Source: Euglena gracilis
Lineage: Eukaryota > Euglenida > Euglenophyceae > Euglenales
NCBI GenBank assembly: GCA_039621445.1
Contig: CP154954.1
Span: forward strand, 47,657,847 to 47,721,846
Reading direction: 5' to 3'
Length of the DNA stretch: 64,000 nucleotides
Shown here piece by piece: positions 50,420 to 60,654 of this stretch (position 1 is its first letter; every line of letters begins with the position of its first letter). The notes beneath the pieces are model-generated. The model worked only from the letters and a program-made list of their open reading frames with translations. It made no database searches and was not told the DNA's origin. Both the position numbers and the translations under genes were made by a program.

Positions 50420-50880
50420 CTAGCCTCCCATGCAGCATCAGATGTTCCAGGTGTGTGAGGCGGTCGGCGGAGGTTCGGCAGCCCCCCCCCCCCCAGTGGT
50501 CGGACCCCTCGGCACGGCAAAATGGGGACCCACCCCCCTGGTCAGCCAACCCCCTCGGCACGGCATGCCGAACCATACCAATGAATTTTCCTTTGGGAAA
50601 TTCCGGCTGTCCGCCACGGTGGACCCCCCCCTCTGGGGGACTGACCCCCTCGGCACGGCAAAATGGGGATCCCCCCCCTGGTGGTCGAGGGTCCTCGTCA
50701 GACGTGCCGAACCTGCGGCCTGGTGGCCCGGCCCAGCCAAGCATGGCATGGTCGGCGGCCCGGCCCGGCCCGGTCCAACCCCGGCCCAGCCCGGCACACC
50801 CAAAATTCTCACGAGGAGGAGCCCAGGTCACCGCGGTGTAACCGCGGTGTAACCGTGGTGTAATCGCGGCGAGAACAAGA
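50420..50880. repeat. CCCCCTCGGCACGGC repeat and GTGTAACCGCGG tail
   Basis: Repeated cggacccctcggcacggcaa, accccctcggcacggcatgc and gaccccctcggcacggcaa, with gaattttcctttgggaaatt in the middle. Positions 50830-50872 hold four (c/g)ggtgtaacc(g) units. A relative is at 51790-51960, with ataaccgcggtg again at 52095-52120. Confidence 0.65.
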
Positions 50881-50889
50881 CCAATATCC

Positions 50890-51075
50890 CCCCCAAAGGG
50901 GTGTTCCCCCCGCAAACATCCCGCGTCCCCCCGTGTCCCCCCTGCGGATTTTGGCCAGGCATGTTTTTTTGGTCGACCAAAGGATAATTACACACAAATT
51001 TGGGTGACGCCAGAGAAAACGTGTCGGGCAGTTGGGCCACGGTTCCCCCCCGCGTCCCCCTGCGTTCTGTACCAC
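50890..51075 (-). repeat. GGGACGCGGGG repeat, inverted copy 3
   Basis: Reverse complement of the conserved middle at 24240-24340 (tttttggtcgaccaaagg, caaatttgggtgacgcc). Confidence 0.7.
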
Positions 51076-51244
51076 CCCCAAAATAAGACCCGGTTTTTTT
51101 TTTGGGTCCCTTGTTTGCTGACCCGGGCCTGAAAACATCATTTTCCAGGTTCTCAAAAGCACTAAAATTTTTCTTTCGGCATTCCGCGCCATGTGTAAAC
51201 TGGTTCAATTCATCTTTTGCCCTATATTTGGAACTCAATACCAT

Positions 51245-51640
51245 GCCCCCCCCCTTTCTGTTTCCCCCCCTTACTGTTCCCATTGGGGGGACGGGAACAG
51301 TACAGTGTCACAGCACTCTTTGTAAAGGATTCTTGGAATGCAAGGCAAAATGGGATTTTTGGGTTGGTTTTAGGTGCTCTCAATCCCACCAAAATCCAAC
51401 CCAATGCCAAAATGGATGTTGTGGAGGTGCAATTCAAGCATGCAAACCAAAAAAGCTTCATTTTGGCTTTTAGGTGGCCTTTTGGGTCTAACTTGGTTTG
51501 TTGGTTCATGGCCCATGGGAACAGTAAGGGGGCGGGGTGCTCGTCCCCCCCCCCCTTACTCCCCCCTTGCTGTTCCCATGGACCCAAAAGGGGGCCACAG
51601 GGCGGGAACAGTAAGGGGGGGGCATGGTATCCCAAAATTT
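51245..51640. repeat. TACTGTTCCCATTGGG / GGGAACAGTAAGGGG palindromes around an unassigned core
   Basis: ttactgttcccattgggggg and gacgggaacagtacag at 51268-51305, then atgggaacagtaaggggg at 51515, ttgctgttcccatgg at 51567 and cgggaacagtaagggg at 51603. The 51310-51500 core is free of runs; no domain recognised. Confidence 0.5.
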
Positions 51641-51789
51641 TTGAAATTTCATTTATTGAACTTGTTTAAAAAATGAAATTTCAAATTTTTTTGGTAATTT
51701 TTCAGGGAAAAAAATTCACCATCTCTGCCGCTTTGTGCCGTCATTGGGGGGACTTGTTTTTGGATTTGCTTGATATGGGCCGCGATCCA

Positions 51790-51965
51790 CGGGGGTCTTA
51801 TTTTGAGGGGGTCTTGTTTTTTGGGGGGTCTTATTTTGGGAGGTCACCCATTTTGCCAACCCCCCCGGGGGGTCTGACCCCCTCGGCAAGGCAAAATGGG
51901 AAGCACCTCCTGGGTGGCCGAGGGTCCTCATCGGACATGCCAAACCTCATACACATACATTTACC
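51790..51965. repeat. CCCCCTCGGCAAGGC repeat fragment
   Basis: tctgaccccctcggcaaggc, caaaatgggaagcacctcctgggtgg and cgagggtcctcatcggacatgcc match 50625-50720. Confidence 0.65.
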
Positions 51966-52189
51966 ACCCAAACACTCAATCAGGGGGGTCAAATAAGGGG
52001 GGTAGTGGTTGGTTGACAGGTGGAATCCAAACCAAGATCATCGTGCAAAAGCGATTTTTGAACTCTGCCTCGGCTACCTTGCAAGGCATCTTGCCCACGT
52101 AACCGCGGTGATAACCGCAGTGTGGGCTCCTCCTGAAAAAGGCAAGTTTTTACCCCCAGTTTTAAATTGATAATTTTATGCAAACCGTG

Positions 52190-52640
52190 TCCAGGGGCTC
52201 TGGCTTCATGCCCGAACCGGCGTCCTTGGACGCCGGTTCGGGTGTGAAATTGGGGGGGGGGTTTGGGGTGATGATTTCCTTTTGGCCAATTTTGGGGAAT
52301 TTTTAAGGACATCTGCTGAAAGCCCTGGAGAAGAGCTTTCGATCAAGGGGCAACATGGCAGGTGAAACAGTGGAATTCGAATTCGAAAACAGGGTCGGAA
52401 CATGCGATCGCCAATTTTCAGAGCGCTGTGCAGTGTGGCTGAGTTCTGTGGGTACCAGGCGAAAGTTCTTGGGGAGAGCATTCAATTGATATGCTATATG
52501 GTGCCTGAACTTTGGGATTTGACAAATTAAGATGTCAATTTTGGAATGCACGATCGCTGAAAATATCAGCTCTATGCGTTATGGCTGAACTTGTGGCCAT
52601 CTGTCGAAAGCCCTTGAGAAGAGCTTTCAATTGATAGGTA
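52190..52640. repeat. CCGGTTCGGGC foldback and CTCTT-AAGGGCTTTC repeat, copy 3
   Basis: Positions 52195-52245 hold cccgaaccggcgtccttgg and acgccggttcgggtgtg. Positions 52310-52640 match 36000-36340 in the same order (gctgaaagccctggagaaga, gggcaacatggcaggtgaa, ggccatctgtcgaaagccc). Confidence 0.7.
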
Positions 52641-52649
52641 AACCCCTCC

Positions 52650-53300
52650 CCCCATTTAAACCGACCTGTCGGTTTAGGACGTTTGGGTTGGCAGAAATCC
52701 TGGAGGGGGTTGGTTTAGACGGGGGGGTCGGTTTCAGGGCACACGGCTGGCTGACGGCTGGCCGACGCCGTGACGGAAGCGGGTTGATGTTAGCAAGGCA
52801 ATTTCGATTTGGAATGCAAATGCCCAATTTGGTCGGCCAATTCCTAACTTTGAGTGACAAATGCCCAATTTGGGATGGAAATTCTTAATTTTCGGGGGCA
52901 AATGCTGAATTTTGGGTGTAATATCCAATTTTTGGTGGCAAAATGCATAGTTTTGGGTGCAAATTTCAAATTTTAGGTTGCAAATGCCTAATTTTGTAAT
53001 TTTTGGGTGCCAACTCCAAATTTTCGGAGGAAAATGCCCAATTTGAGGTGCAAACTCCAAAATTTGGAATAAAATGCCTAATTTTGGGCGTAAAATCCTA
53101 ATTTTGGGTCATCAATATTAACCATTCAATGAGCATGGACGCTCTTTCTGTTGGCGGCTTCCATTATGTTGTGCAGGTTTGTCATCCAACTTGCCATGGG
53201 TCGATTTATTTCTTTTGTTGGTTGAAATTCTGCAATGGGTCGGTTTGGAAGGGTAGGTTGGTTTAGAAGGGGGGTCGGTTTTAATGGGGGGGGGGGTTTA
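52650..53300. repeat. GGTTTAGAAGGGGGGTCGG-bounded block with inverted AAATTAGG satellite
   Basis: Positions 52660-52740 hold aaaccgacctgtcggttta and ggtttagacgggggggtcgg. Positions 53225-53295 hold gggtcggtttggaa and ggtttagaaggggggtcgg. Between them (52790-53120) are about a dozen aatgcccaatttt(g)gg/taattttgggtg units every 22-30 bases. Confidence 0.65.
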
Positions 53301-53394
53301 ACATGGCTTCAGAAGTGTGAAACCTGCCAATTTCTATCACGACCAATTACGACCAAAATAACCCAAAAGTATCCCAAACATGGGTATTTGGGGC

Positions 53395-53590
53395 GAAATT
53401 GGCCGTGATTCCTTGGACGTCGGTTTGGGTGTGAAGCCGGAGCCCCCAAGACAAGAAACTTTTTTTCTTCAAGAAACTGTGTCCAGGACGCCGGTTCGGG
53501 CGTGAAGCCAGTGCCTGGGACGCCCGAACCGGCGTGCTTGGCACCGGCTTCATGCTCGAACTGGCGTCCTGGACACAGTTTTCAATATAG
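53395..53590. repeat. CCGGTTCGGGC foldback, copy 4
   Basis: aactgtgtccaggacgccgg ... ccggcgt ... tggacacagttttcaata, the same outer ends as 21762-21882. A cttttttttcttcaag insertion lies at the left. Confidence 0.7.
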
Positions 53591-54030
53591 AAAATATGGC
53601 ATTTTTTTAGGGCTTTAGTTTTGGACATTTCCTTTGATTTTGCTTCATCTCCGAAATATTTTGGAAACATCGATTTTTTGACCCCGAAAACTGCCCGAAA
53701 TTGGGTCAAAACTGCCCGAAAAATTGCCGTAACTCGGGCCACACAAAGAGTTGAGGGGAAAGTAAATCATGGTTGGATAGGGTATTCCAAGGGCTTCATT
53801 TTTGCTCTCCGGACATTTTTTTTGAAAAATGTATTTTTTTCACCAAAAAAGGGCCCCAAAACACCCCAAAATGGCTGTTTTGGGCCACAAAATCGTTCCA
53901 GAGCACGGGCCAGGTGTGTCGGCATCCTAAACGGCGAACGGGGGGCGATAGAGGGCCTCCAGGGGCACATTTGGTCAGAGACACTTCCGGAGATAATGTA
54001 CGTTTTCTTGAGATAAACCCCCCAATTAGA
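53590..54030. repeat. Copy of the GTTCCAAGGGCTTCA repeat with extension
   Basis: tggacatttcctttgatttt, tattttggaaacatcgattt, gtaactcgggcca, ggtattccaagggcttcatt and tctccggacattttt follow the 13372-13760 order. Past 53830 the sequence is unassigned. Confidence 0.65.
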
Positions 54031-54839
54031 AGCCCCCCCCCCCCTTGGGTTTACCGCCAAAAATCCAAATCCCCCCAGCCAATCCGGCTGACAAAATTGA
54101 CGAAAAATGTTCCGAAAAATAGTGAAAAACTGGACAAATCTCTGCGAAAACAGGTCGACATCAGGAACAAAATTGATAGCTGGTATCCTTGAAACACGGC
54201 CCATCCACCCAAAACTCAAAGAAAGTGAGCCTTGCACATCTTTGAAATTTGAGCCCGTTCGATCCCCGGATTGGCCGCCGGCCGAAGGTTTTCCTTTAGA
54301 CAAAGGGTACCCAATTAGAAACCCCCACCCTCGGGGTTTCCGCAGAGTGAATAGTAGCCTCGGGGGGCTTCTAATTGGGGGGGGGGTTATTTTGGAAAAT
54401 TTGAACCCTGCCCAGAAAATTCCTCGGTCTGTGGAGAAATTTGAGGCGTGACCATCTTTTTTTTGTGCCCCGCGCTGTCTTTGGTCCTCATCTCCCCCGT
54501 GACCCCCCCATGGCCCCCGTGACCCGGCCCACCCCTTTAAGTTAGAGCTGGCATTTTGTATTTCTTATTTTGAAAATACACAGCTTTTTTGAAATAAACT
54601 TTTCAACTCGGCGTCACCGTCTCCTTGCATCTCACCCAAAATACCTTGAATGCCCAGGAAACATTTTGCAAGAAAACATGCGAGATTGTCGGTGTGGTTT
54701 TACACCCAAAATTCTCATGAAAAAAGCAAGTTTTTCCCCCCCGATTTTAAATTGACATTTTTGTTAAGATTTTTTTTTGAAAAATTGGGTGTAAAAAAGC
54801 AGGTCAATTTGCTGAAAAGCATGTTTTTTTAAAACCTAT

Positions 54840-55190
54840 TTCCAGGGCCCGACACCTGTCTTGAAAATCGACTGACATAAACGGGCAAGGGTGCCGTTCA
54901 TGTTTGATGGTTTTCAAGACAGGCACCCGTTCATGTCAAACGGGTTTCAAGACAGGCGCCCGTTCGTTTCGAACGGTTTTCAAGATAGGTACTGTTGGGA
55001 AAAACAGTTTTCAGAGGGGTGCCGTTTTTTTTTGATGAAAACCACAAAAAAGCGTCAAAAAAATCCATCGTACGGGATCTTTATCGTTGAACGTTGCTCA
55101 AGACACGCGTGCGGGCCCTGCAAAATAGGTTTTTGACAAATCGACCGCACTCACGGTTTTAGCAGGGGCGCCGGGCAGGCGCCCCTGACC
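54840..55190. repeat. Foldback-plus-array repeat C
   Basis: tttccagggcccgacacctg and tcttgaaaatcgactg, then alternating units tttcaagacaggc(a/g)cccgttc with a degenerate aacgg tail (54905-55000). A gcaggggcgcc-gggca-ggcgcccctg hairpin lies at 55158-55188. Same parts as A and B but in a different order and sequence. Confidence 0.55.
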
Positions 55191-55390
55191 ATCAGTGGCA
55201 GTTGATTTTTGCTTTAATATAATACAAAAAACAAAAAAAGAAAGAAAAAGAAGGGGTGACACATCAACCGTGTCACCCCTATGACTTCCCGTGACCCAGA
55301 GCGCAGGTTATTCTTAAACCACAAGGATGATTTCCCCAAGTCGTCACTTTTATTTGAAAGTCAGGAGTTCACCAAAATGATCTGCATAAG

Positions 55391-55580
55391 TCATCCCTGA
55401 TGATGACCACCAGCAGCGGAAATCTCATGGGGTTTGCACGGTTTAACAGCATTGAGCAAGCGGAGCAGTGTGCCGCATATTTGGGCGTGGAATCTCTTTG
55501 TGATCCAACCATCAATTTTGATTTGCCATTTCTTTTTGGATTCTTCTTCGGTTACATTTTTTTTGCGGAGGTTTCAAGTG
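55391..55580 (+). CDS. RRM-domain exon, C-terminal half
   Basis: In phase 0 from 55391 the frame reads SSLMMTTSSG, NLMGFARFNSIEQAEQCAAYL and GVESLCDPTINF. The string MGFARFNS has the form of the RNP1 strand (GFVxFxS). IEQAEQCAAYL is helix alpha-2 with the EAExAxxxL pattern, and GVESLCDP is the G-x-x-x-DP turn seen in RBPMS-type RRMs. Added to the exon at 48240-48381 this completes one RRM. The 3' end is unclear: the hydrophobic FLFGFFFGYIFF that follows does not fit an RRM and may be intron. A gcggag|gtttca donor at 55569 is possible. It could also be a separate decayed copy. Confidence 0.5.
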
Positions 55581-55699
55581 TGATAATTTCAGGGGGTGCA
55601 GTCCCCGTGGTGCCCCACTGTGACCCGCAAATTGGGCCTCAGCAGGTTGAGGAAATAATTTCCAAAATGACTTAGAAAGGCCCTTTTTGAGCCACTGCC

Positions 55700-57600
55700 C
55701 GTTTTTTTTTGGTTCCCGAAAGAGGCCATCCCCCCCTGTAACCCCCCCCCCCACGGTGACCCGCTCCACCCCCTCAAGGCAAGAATACGTTTTCACTAAA
55801 TGCTGTTTTTTCTAAAGAGAACACAACTCCTCGTTTGTTCATGGGGAAATTGTATTTACAGCCAGGACCATCACAAGTTGGCAAACCCAAAGCAGCCAGT
55901 GAAAGTTGCCCCCCCCCTACCATTCCCGTTCCAGGCTCTTCACGGCCCAATAGAGACTTGGCAGGGGGGTGCACCACAGTGTGTGCCGTTTGGGGGGTCT
56001 GGCCAGGGCGGCGCCTTTGCCACTGGCCAATTTTTTGCCATTTATTTTGAAAATGTGTGAAAAATTCATTCTATAATTTTTCAGGTCGGGAAACAACTTT
56101 TCAACAAAAAAATGTTGGTCCAGCTCTCCCTTTTTTTCAGGCAAAAGTGGGGGGAATTCACCCACTCACCCTCCCATTCCCCCCCCCCCCCTACCCACCC
56201 ATTCACTCCCTCCCCCCCCTGCACACAATTTTTCCGAAGACCCCCACCGCCTGTGTAATTTTTGTTGATTTCCTTTTGGAACCCTGGTACGCTTGCAGAT
56301 GAAGACACCAAAGGGGTCTTTATTGCTCCCACCGGACCCTGAGAAAACGTTTCTCAGTTGGATAAAAATCAAACAAAACCTGATTTATGGACAGCAAAAT
56401 GGTTTATGCCAACAATGGACCCACTTTTTCAGAAGCAAACCGTTGTCAAATGCTGTTTTTTTATAGCTAACCTTGAGTATATTTTGCCCCAAACCCAAGT
56501 GTTTTCGCCGCCCGTCCTCAGAATTTTCGCTGGTCTGTCCAAATATTTCCGCCCCGCGTGCAATCATTTCCGCCCCTGTTCCATTCTTTTTTGCCACAAA
56601 GTTTTTCACTTTCGCCCCTGCCAGGTTAATTTTCGCCACTCTGAAAAATTCTTTTTTCTTGTTTTCTCTTTCCTTTTCCAGCCATGATGTCCAGTCAAAA
56701 TGTTTCTGGTTCCTGAGCCAGAGGTAGGTTGAGAGTGCACCACAATTTGCTGAATGCCAGGGGGTTTTTTTTAATCTTGGACCCCTGGGGGGGAGGGGGG
56801 GGCAGGGTAGGTGCGTCCGGCCCAGCCTGCCCCCCTGGGCCTGGGGGGATATACTTGCCGGCCACAAAGGATCCGAGAATTTTTTGAAAAGGTGCTATTT
56901 TCAGCATTTTTCGTGATTTTTTGGCCATTTTCGGGGAACGAGAGTGGGTCCCCCCGGGACCCCCCCCCAGGGGGTGGGTGGTTGGGGGGAACCCCCCCCT
57001 CCCAGTGCTGTGGACCTTCTTGGCCATCTGGGCCAACTTTTTTTTATACTTTTTTGGCAAGTTGAGGTCATTTCAAGCCATCTTTTGACATTTTTTGGGG
57101 CCGCTTTTTCTTTTTTTAAGTCACTTTTTGGTCTTTTTTTGGCCCAAAATGGCCAAATAAATGTCCCAAGGGTCCCAGGCACTTCCTGAAAGTTTTCTAA
57201 ATCCTCAAAATAGTCTCAAGAAAAGTGCGCATCATACCCTCCCACCCAAAGTGGCCACCCTCTAGGCGCCGTTGGACCCCAAAATGGTCGCACTGGGGGG
57301 GACAGTTTGTGGGGGGCAGGCTTTTTTTGTCTGGTGCCTACCCCACGGGGGGGGGTGCTGGGTGCTGGGGGGGTCAATTTTGTTTGGCCTTCGGCACTTT
57401 TGGTGCCGAAGGAAAAACGTCACTTTGGGGGGATAAACCAAAATTTGCCAATAATTTTTTTGTCCATTTTGGCCGGGGGGGGGTGAGCTTTTTGAGGGGA
57501 GGGGTGAGGGTAAGCGGATTTTTTTGCATATTTTTTCACACATTCGCGCATTTTTGCACTTGTTCCATGCCCTTTTCATGAACGTTTGATGCATTTGCAG
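55700..57600. other. Mixed stretch, C tracts with a few possible exon pieces
   Basis: C or G runs at 55745, 56180-56220, 56785-56850, 56955-57000 and 57295-57370. Acceptor-like strings end at 56084 (tataatttttcag), 56139 (ctttttttcag) and 56298 (gcttgcag). The last is followed by a short frame ADEDTKGVFIAPTGP then TGA, which could be a small exon. Nothing here is firm. The phrase ttttcgccac/ttccgcccc recurs at 56505-56640. Confidence 0.25.
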
Positions 57601-57780
57601 CAACAGTGCATTAAACCCTCCGGTGTGTTATTTGGGCACCCGAACTGGGGCCCAGGGGGGTGTGTTATTTGGGGGGGGGTGTTATTTTTACATGGAAAAC
57701 CAAAGGAAAACAGGGGGGGTGTTATTTGGGCGCTCGAAATCGGCCCCCGAGAGGGGGTGGTGTTATTTGGGGGGTTTTAA
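57600..57780. repeat. GGTGTTATTTGGG repeat
   Basis: Five gtgttatttggg or gtgttattttt units at uneven spacing with G runs. Confidence 0.65.
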
Positions 57781-57799
57781 GGTGTGCCCCGTTCAACTG

Positions 57800-57935
57800 C
57801 CAAGGGTACCGGGAGTAACGGGCAGGTGTGGTGAAAATGACGAGGATCAATGGCAAAGTAAACCAGATCAAGTTTGCGAAAATGTATGGAACTGCGGCAA
57901 AAATTCTTTGGAGGACTGGCTAAAGTCGTGGGGTT
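57800..57935 (+). CDS. Possible exon upstream of the 58.2-kb gene
   Basis: One frame reads VVKMTRINGKVNQIKFAKMYGTAAKILWRTG before a stop, and a second frame is also open. Composition is protein-like and without runs. No splice pair links it securely to 58171. Confidence 0.22.
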
Positions 57936-58170
57936 GGGTGGCGAAAGGTTCCTGGCCAGGGGGGGGGGGGCGGAAATTTTTAAGGTAAGGTATAACAAAT
58001 GAAACACATTTCAATGCCTTTTTTTTGGACAACGAAACATTGTATGTCAGGCAACTTTTTGCGCTCACCACCTCTGCTCTGATTTGCATTGCTTCCCACC
58101 GTTTTCCCTTGAGAAGGTTTGTTTCCAACTGCCACAGGCGGTGGTCCTCTTTTGCCGTGTTTCGCTTCAG

Positions 58171-58641
58171 GCCCGTCCTCGAATGCCATTTGATGATCTC
58201 AGAGAGATGTACGCCCCAGCCGTGTGGTTTCAGAGTGAGGTAAGGGCGGGGGGGGAGATGACGTCGGCAGAGGCAGGCCCACTGGGAGCCAAAAAAATCG
58301 GCGTCGTGGCCGCAATTTAAGAAATGCCTCGGATGCTTTTTTGCGCATGTGCGCATTCGCCGACGTTTTCCTCATGCGATGAAGCACTGCCGGCACAGTT
58401 GGGATTTGGGGTGCCCATCACTGAGTAATTTTCTCAGGCACTGAAGTCCCTTTCTCATCCGTTTCCCCAAGGTGTGGCGCAGTGGGATGTGCAGAAAAAG
58501 CAGAATGGAAAAATTGCTGGGTTTAGCTGTAACATTTTTTCTGATGTGTCTGTGCCTGACTCACTGTTTCAGGGGCCCGGAGAAACTTTGGGGCAAGGAC
58601 TGACCAATGTTTTCGCTTCTTTGAACCCAATTGGATTGTGA
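58171..58641 (+). CDS. Last two exons of an unidentified spliced gene
   Basis: Exon 58171-58239 follows the acceptor tttcgcttcag and ends gtttcagagtgag|gtaagg, a textbook donor. It codes exactly 23 residues in phase 0 (ARPRMPFDDLREMYAPAVWF and QSE). The intron 58240-58437 (198 bases) ends attttctcag. Exon 58438-58641 codes 67 residues in the same phase, including GVAQWDVQKKQNGKIAGFS, SDVSVPDSLFQ and LTNVFASLNPIGL, then TGA. The frame fit on both sides of a clean GT-AG intron makes this the best-supported host gene in the window. I do not recognise the protein. It may be the 3' end of the RRM gene, which lies upstream on the same strand, but no bridging exon is proven. Confidence 0.6.
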
Positions 58642-58689
58642 AATAATTCTATTTTTTCGGACGGTTTTTGGGAGTGGTGCCAAAGTGCT

Positions 58690-59310
58690 GACAGGTATGT
58701 TTCGCTCTCCGGTTCCAACGCAGTGAACACCGTGTGTGTGGAATCAGACACGATCCCCAGCGTTGGCCCTGGTCGCGGTGCACAGTGCTCCTGGCACCGT
58801 GCGCCGCAGCGCAACATGAGGTTGTTCAGGGGACATGTTGGCTGTGTGCTGCATTGTATGCTCTTGGCTTGGGGTTGGACAATGCTGGTTGCAACTGGCC
58901 AATCACCTCCGCAGGGTGGGGGACATGGTGCATGTGAGTTGTGACGTGCTCTACACGTTCATGAGAGCAGCACAAGGGCTGGGCACTGGACAGCGGTGGG
59001 TGACCTGGAGTATGCAGGTGTGCATTCCGATGACTTGAACTGCAGGGGGGTAGTTTCCTATTACTGAAGGACATGAATGTGTGTGAGATGCCTGCCGTCG
59101 CTGAGCTCAGGGTTTCCCACACCATTACAGGTGTTGTGTCATGGCCTGTCAGAGCGACACTCCTGCCCCCCCTCCCACCCTTCTGATTGTGATTCTCCCA
59201 CCCCTCCCCTGCTCTCCAAGAACAAACAAGGTCCTTTTGTAAGTGCAAGGCACAGTTTTTCAATGGTACACACACAAATGAACCCTGTTGTGTACAGGTA
59301 GACGCCTGAT
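58690..59310 (+). other. Run-free region with possible exons
   Basis: Homopolymers are scarce. The frame around 58835-59038 reads LQLANHLRRVGDMVHVSC and YTFMRAAQGLG, protein-like. A second frame, 58723-58944, overlaps it. A cgctgacaggtatg string at 58687 could be a donor. No domain or complete exon can be defended. Confidence 0.25.
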
Positions 59311-59525
59311 AAATGCTGTTGTGCACTGGTGAAAGCTCTTTGTGCATGGGTCCAAAAAAACAAACCAACACTGCGGCTCACAGACCAACAGAGTTGAAAA
59401 ACCCCTCAAGGCGCCTTAAAAAAAATTGAATTTGAAACCGGAAAACAAAAATATTTGGAAAAACTTTCTGTCAAAAAGAATAAAGACTGGGTCATATTTC
59501 GACAATGATTACAACATAGATTGCT

Positions 59526-59819
59526 ATGAGAAAAAGAAATGAAAGAGGCCCATGCGGTCAGCAATGTGGTGTGGTGAGGGTGGTGGCCTCGGCGCGGAAA
59601 TGGTCACCTGAGTCCTCAGGTGGTCAAAAGTCAGGATTCCAAATTTTCTGGGGGGCCCGCCTCAGGAGCATCCACAACGTTGGGGAGGGAATTGGGAATA
59701 TAATTGGGGGTAGTCCTCAGATGGCCGGGAATGTAGTTTTTTTTGTTGAAAATGCGCATCTGCGCATTCCGAATAGTTCTGTGCCTCTTCCAGGCTGGGT
59801 GAAAACACCTCAAAACTGA
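59526..59819 (+). CDS. Uncharacterised ORF, possible exon
   Basis: A 97-codon ORF with mixed composition and no runs. Gly/Asn/Val-rich in the middle (NVGEGIGNIIGG). It contains an ltgcgcat-type palindrome (aaaatgcgcatctgcgcatt at 59748) and a ctcttccag acceptor-like string at 59796. No motif recognised; the minus strand is also open. Confidence 0.2.
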   Translation: MRKRNERGPCGQQCGVVRVVASARKWSPESSGGQKSGFQIFWGARLRSIHNVGEGIGNIIGGSPQMAGNVVFFVENAHLRIPNSSVPLPGWVKTPQN

Positions 59820-59859
59820 GCTGCTTTTGTTTCATGTGACCACAAGACCCACTCTCTCA

Positions 59860-60500
59860 TTTTCTGGTTTAGCTGTGTGCCATGCCGTTTGTAGCTGATT
59901 TGTGACGACTGCGGTACAGTGCACGGCTGGAGAAACATTTGGAACGCTCTTCATGGCGGGTGACGGAGGCCAGTCTCGACCTGGTTTTATCACCGTGCGT
60001 TCACCGATGCGTGCTGAGGGTTCCTGGCGGCAGGGCCAGAGCGTGGGAAGGAATTTTCTGCAGCCATAGAGACACAGCCCTCCCAGGGGGAGTGCAACAG
60101 AGTCCCACGTCCAGAAAGTGCGGACCTGCGCATTTTTTGGAACCCCAAGAAAATGCGCAGGTGAGCAGCTTTGGAATGGACACAGGCTGTGCACAGGGAG
60201 AATGCATTGATGTTGAAGGACACACTGGGAAACACCGTTGTTTGCCTGCCTTGGATCCAAGGCATGGACTGGGGGAGGTGGGGAGGGGAAGGGGGTGCCG
60301 GCCTCCCAGAGCATGGTTACCAGGGAGCCTGGTGACCTGGAGCCTCTCTGTGGCGCTCCTCCAGGAAGCCAAATGTATTTTTTATTTTCGTTGCGGACCC
60401 CCCTGAGGGCAGTTTCACTGAAAAAAATAATAACCCATTTTGGGACACAAACTGAAGAAACTGCTTCCATTGCTTGGCTTCAATTTCACAAATTTTTATT
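59860..60500. other. Run-free stretch with a TGCGCA hairpin
   Basis: Positions 60125-60172 form a hairpin: acctgcgcattttttgg and its near complement aagaaaatgcgcaggt. The minus ORF 60470-59832 (212 codons) spans the stretch but is crossed by an equally open plus frame. No domain recognised, so no gene is called. Confidence 0.4.
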
Positions 60501-60654
60501 TAAATAATACAATCAATTACCAGTGTTTCTTGTTCACAAGAAAAGTTTCTGGGAGGAACTCTCTGAGTGAATGACAACTCAATGAAAATGAGAAAGGGTC
60601 GCTGTTCGACCTGCCTTGGAAAAAGACGGTGCCACATAAATGAGGAGAATTTTG

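Larger units (their letters stand above)
48382..55390 (+). other. Putative 7-kb intron filled with repeats
   Basis: Donor gtgtatttg at 48382, acceptor gatctgcataag at 55390. Joining the flanking exons in phase 0 gives an RRM of normal length. The interior is almost entirely repeat families listed below. The acceptor lacks a good pyrimidine tract, so the exact edge may differ. Confidence 0.35.
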
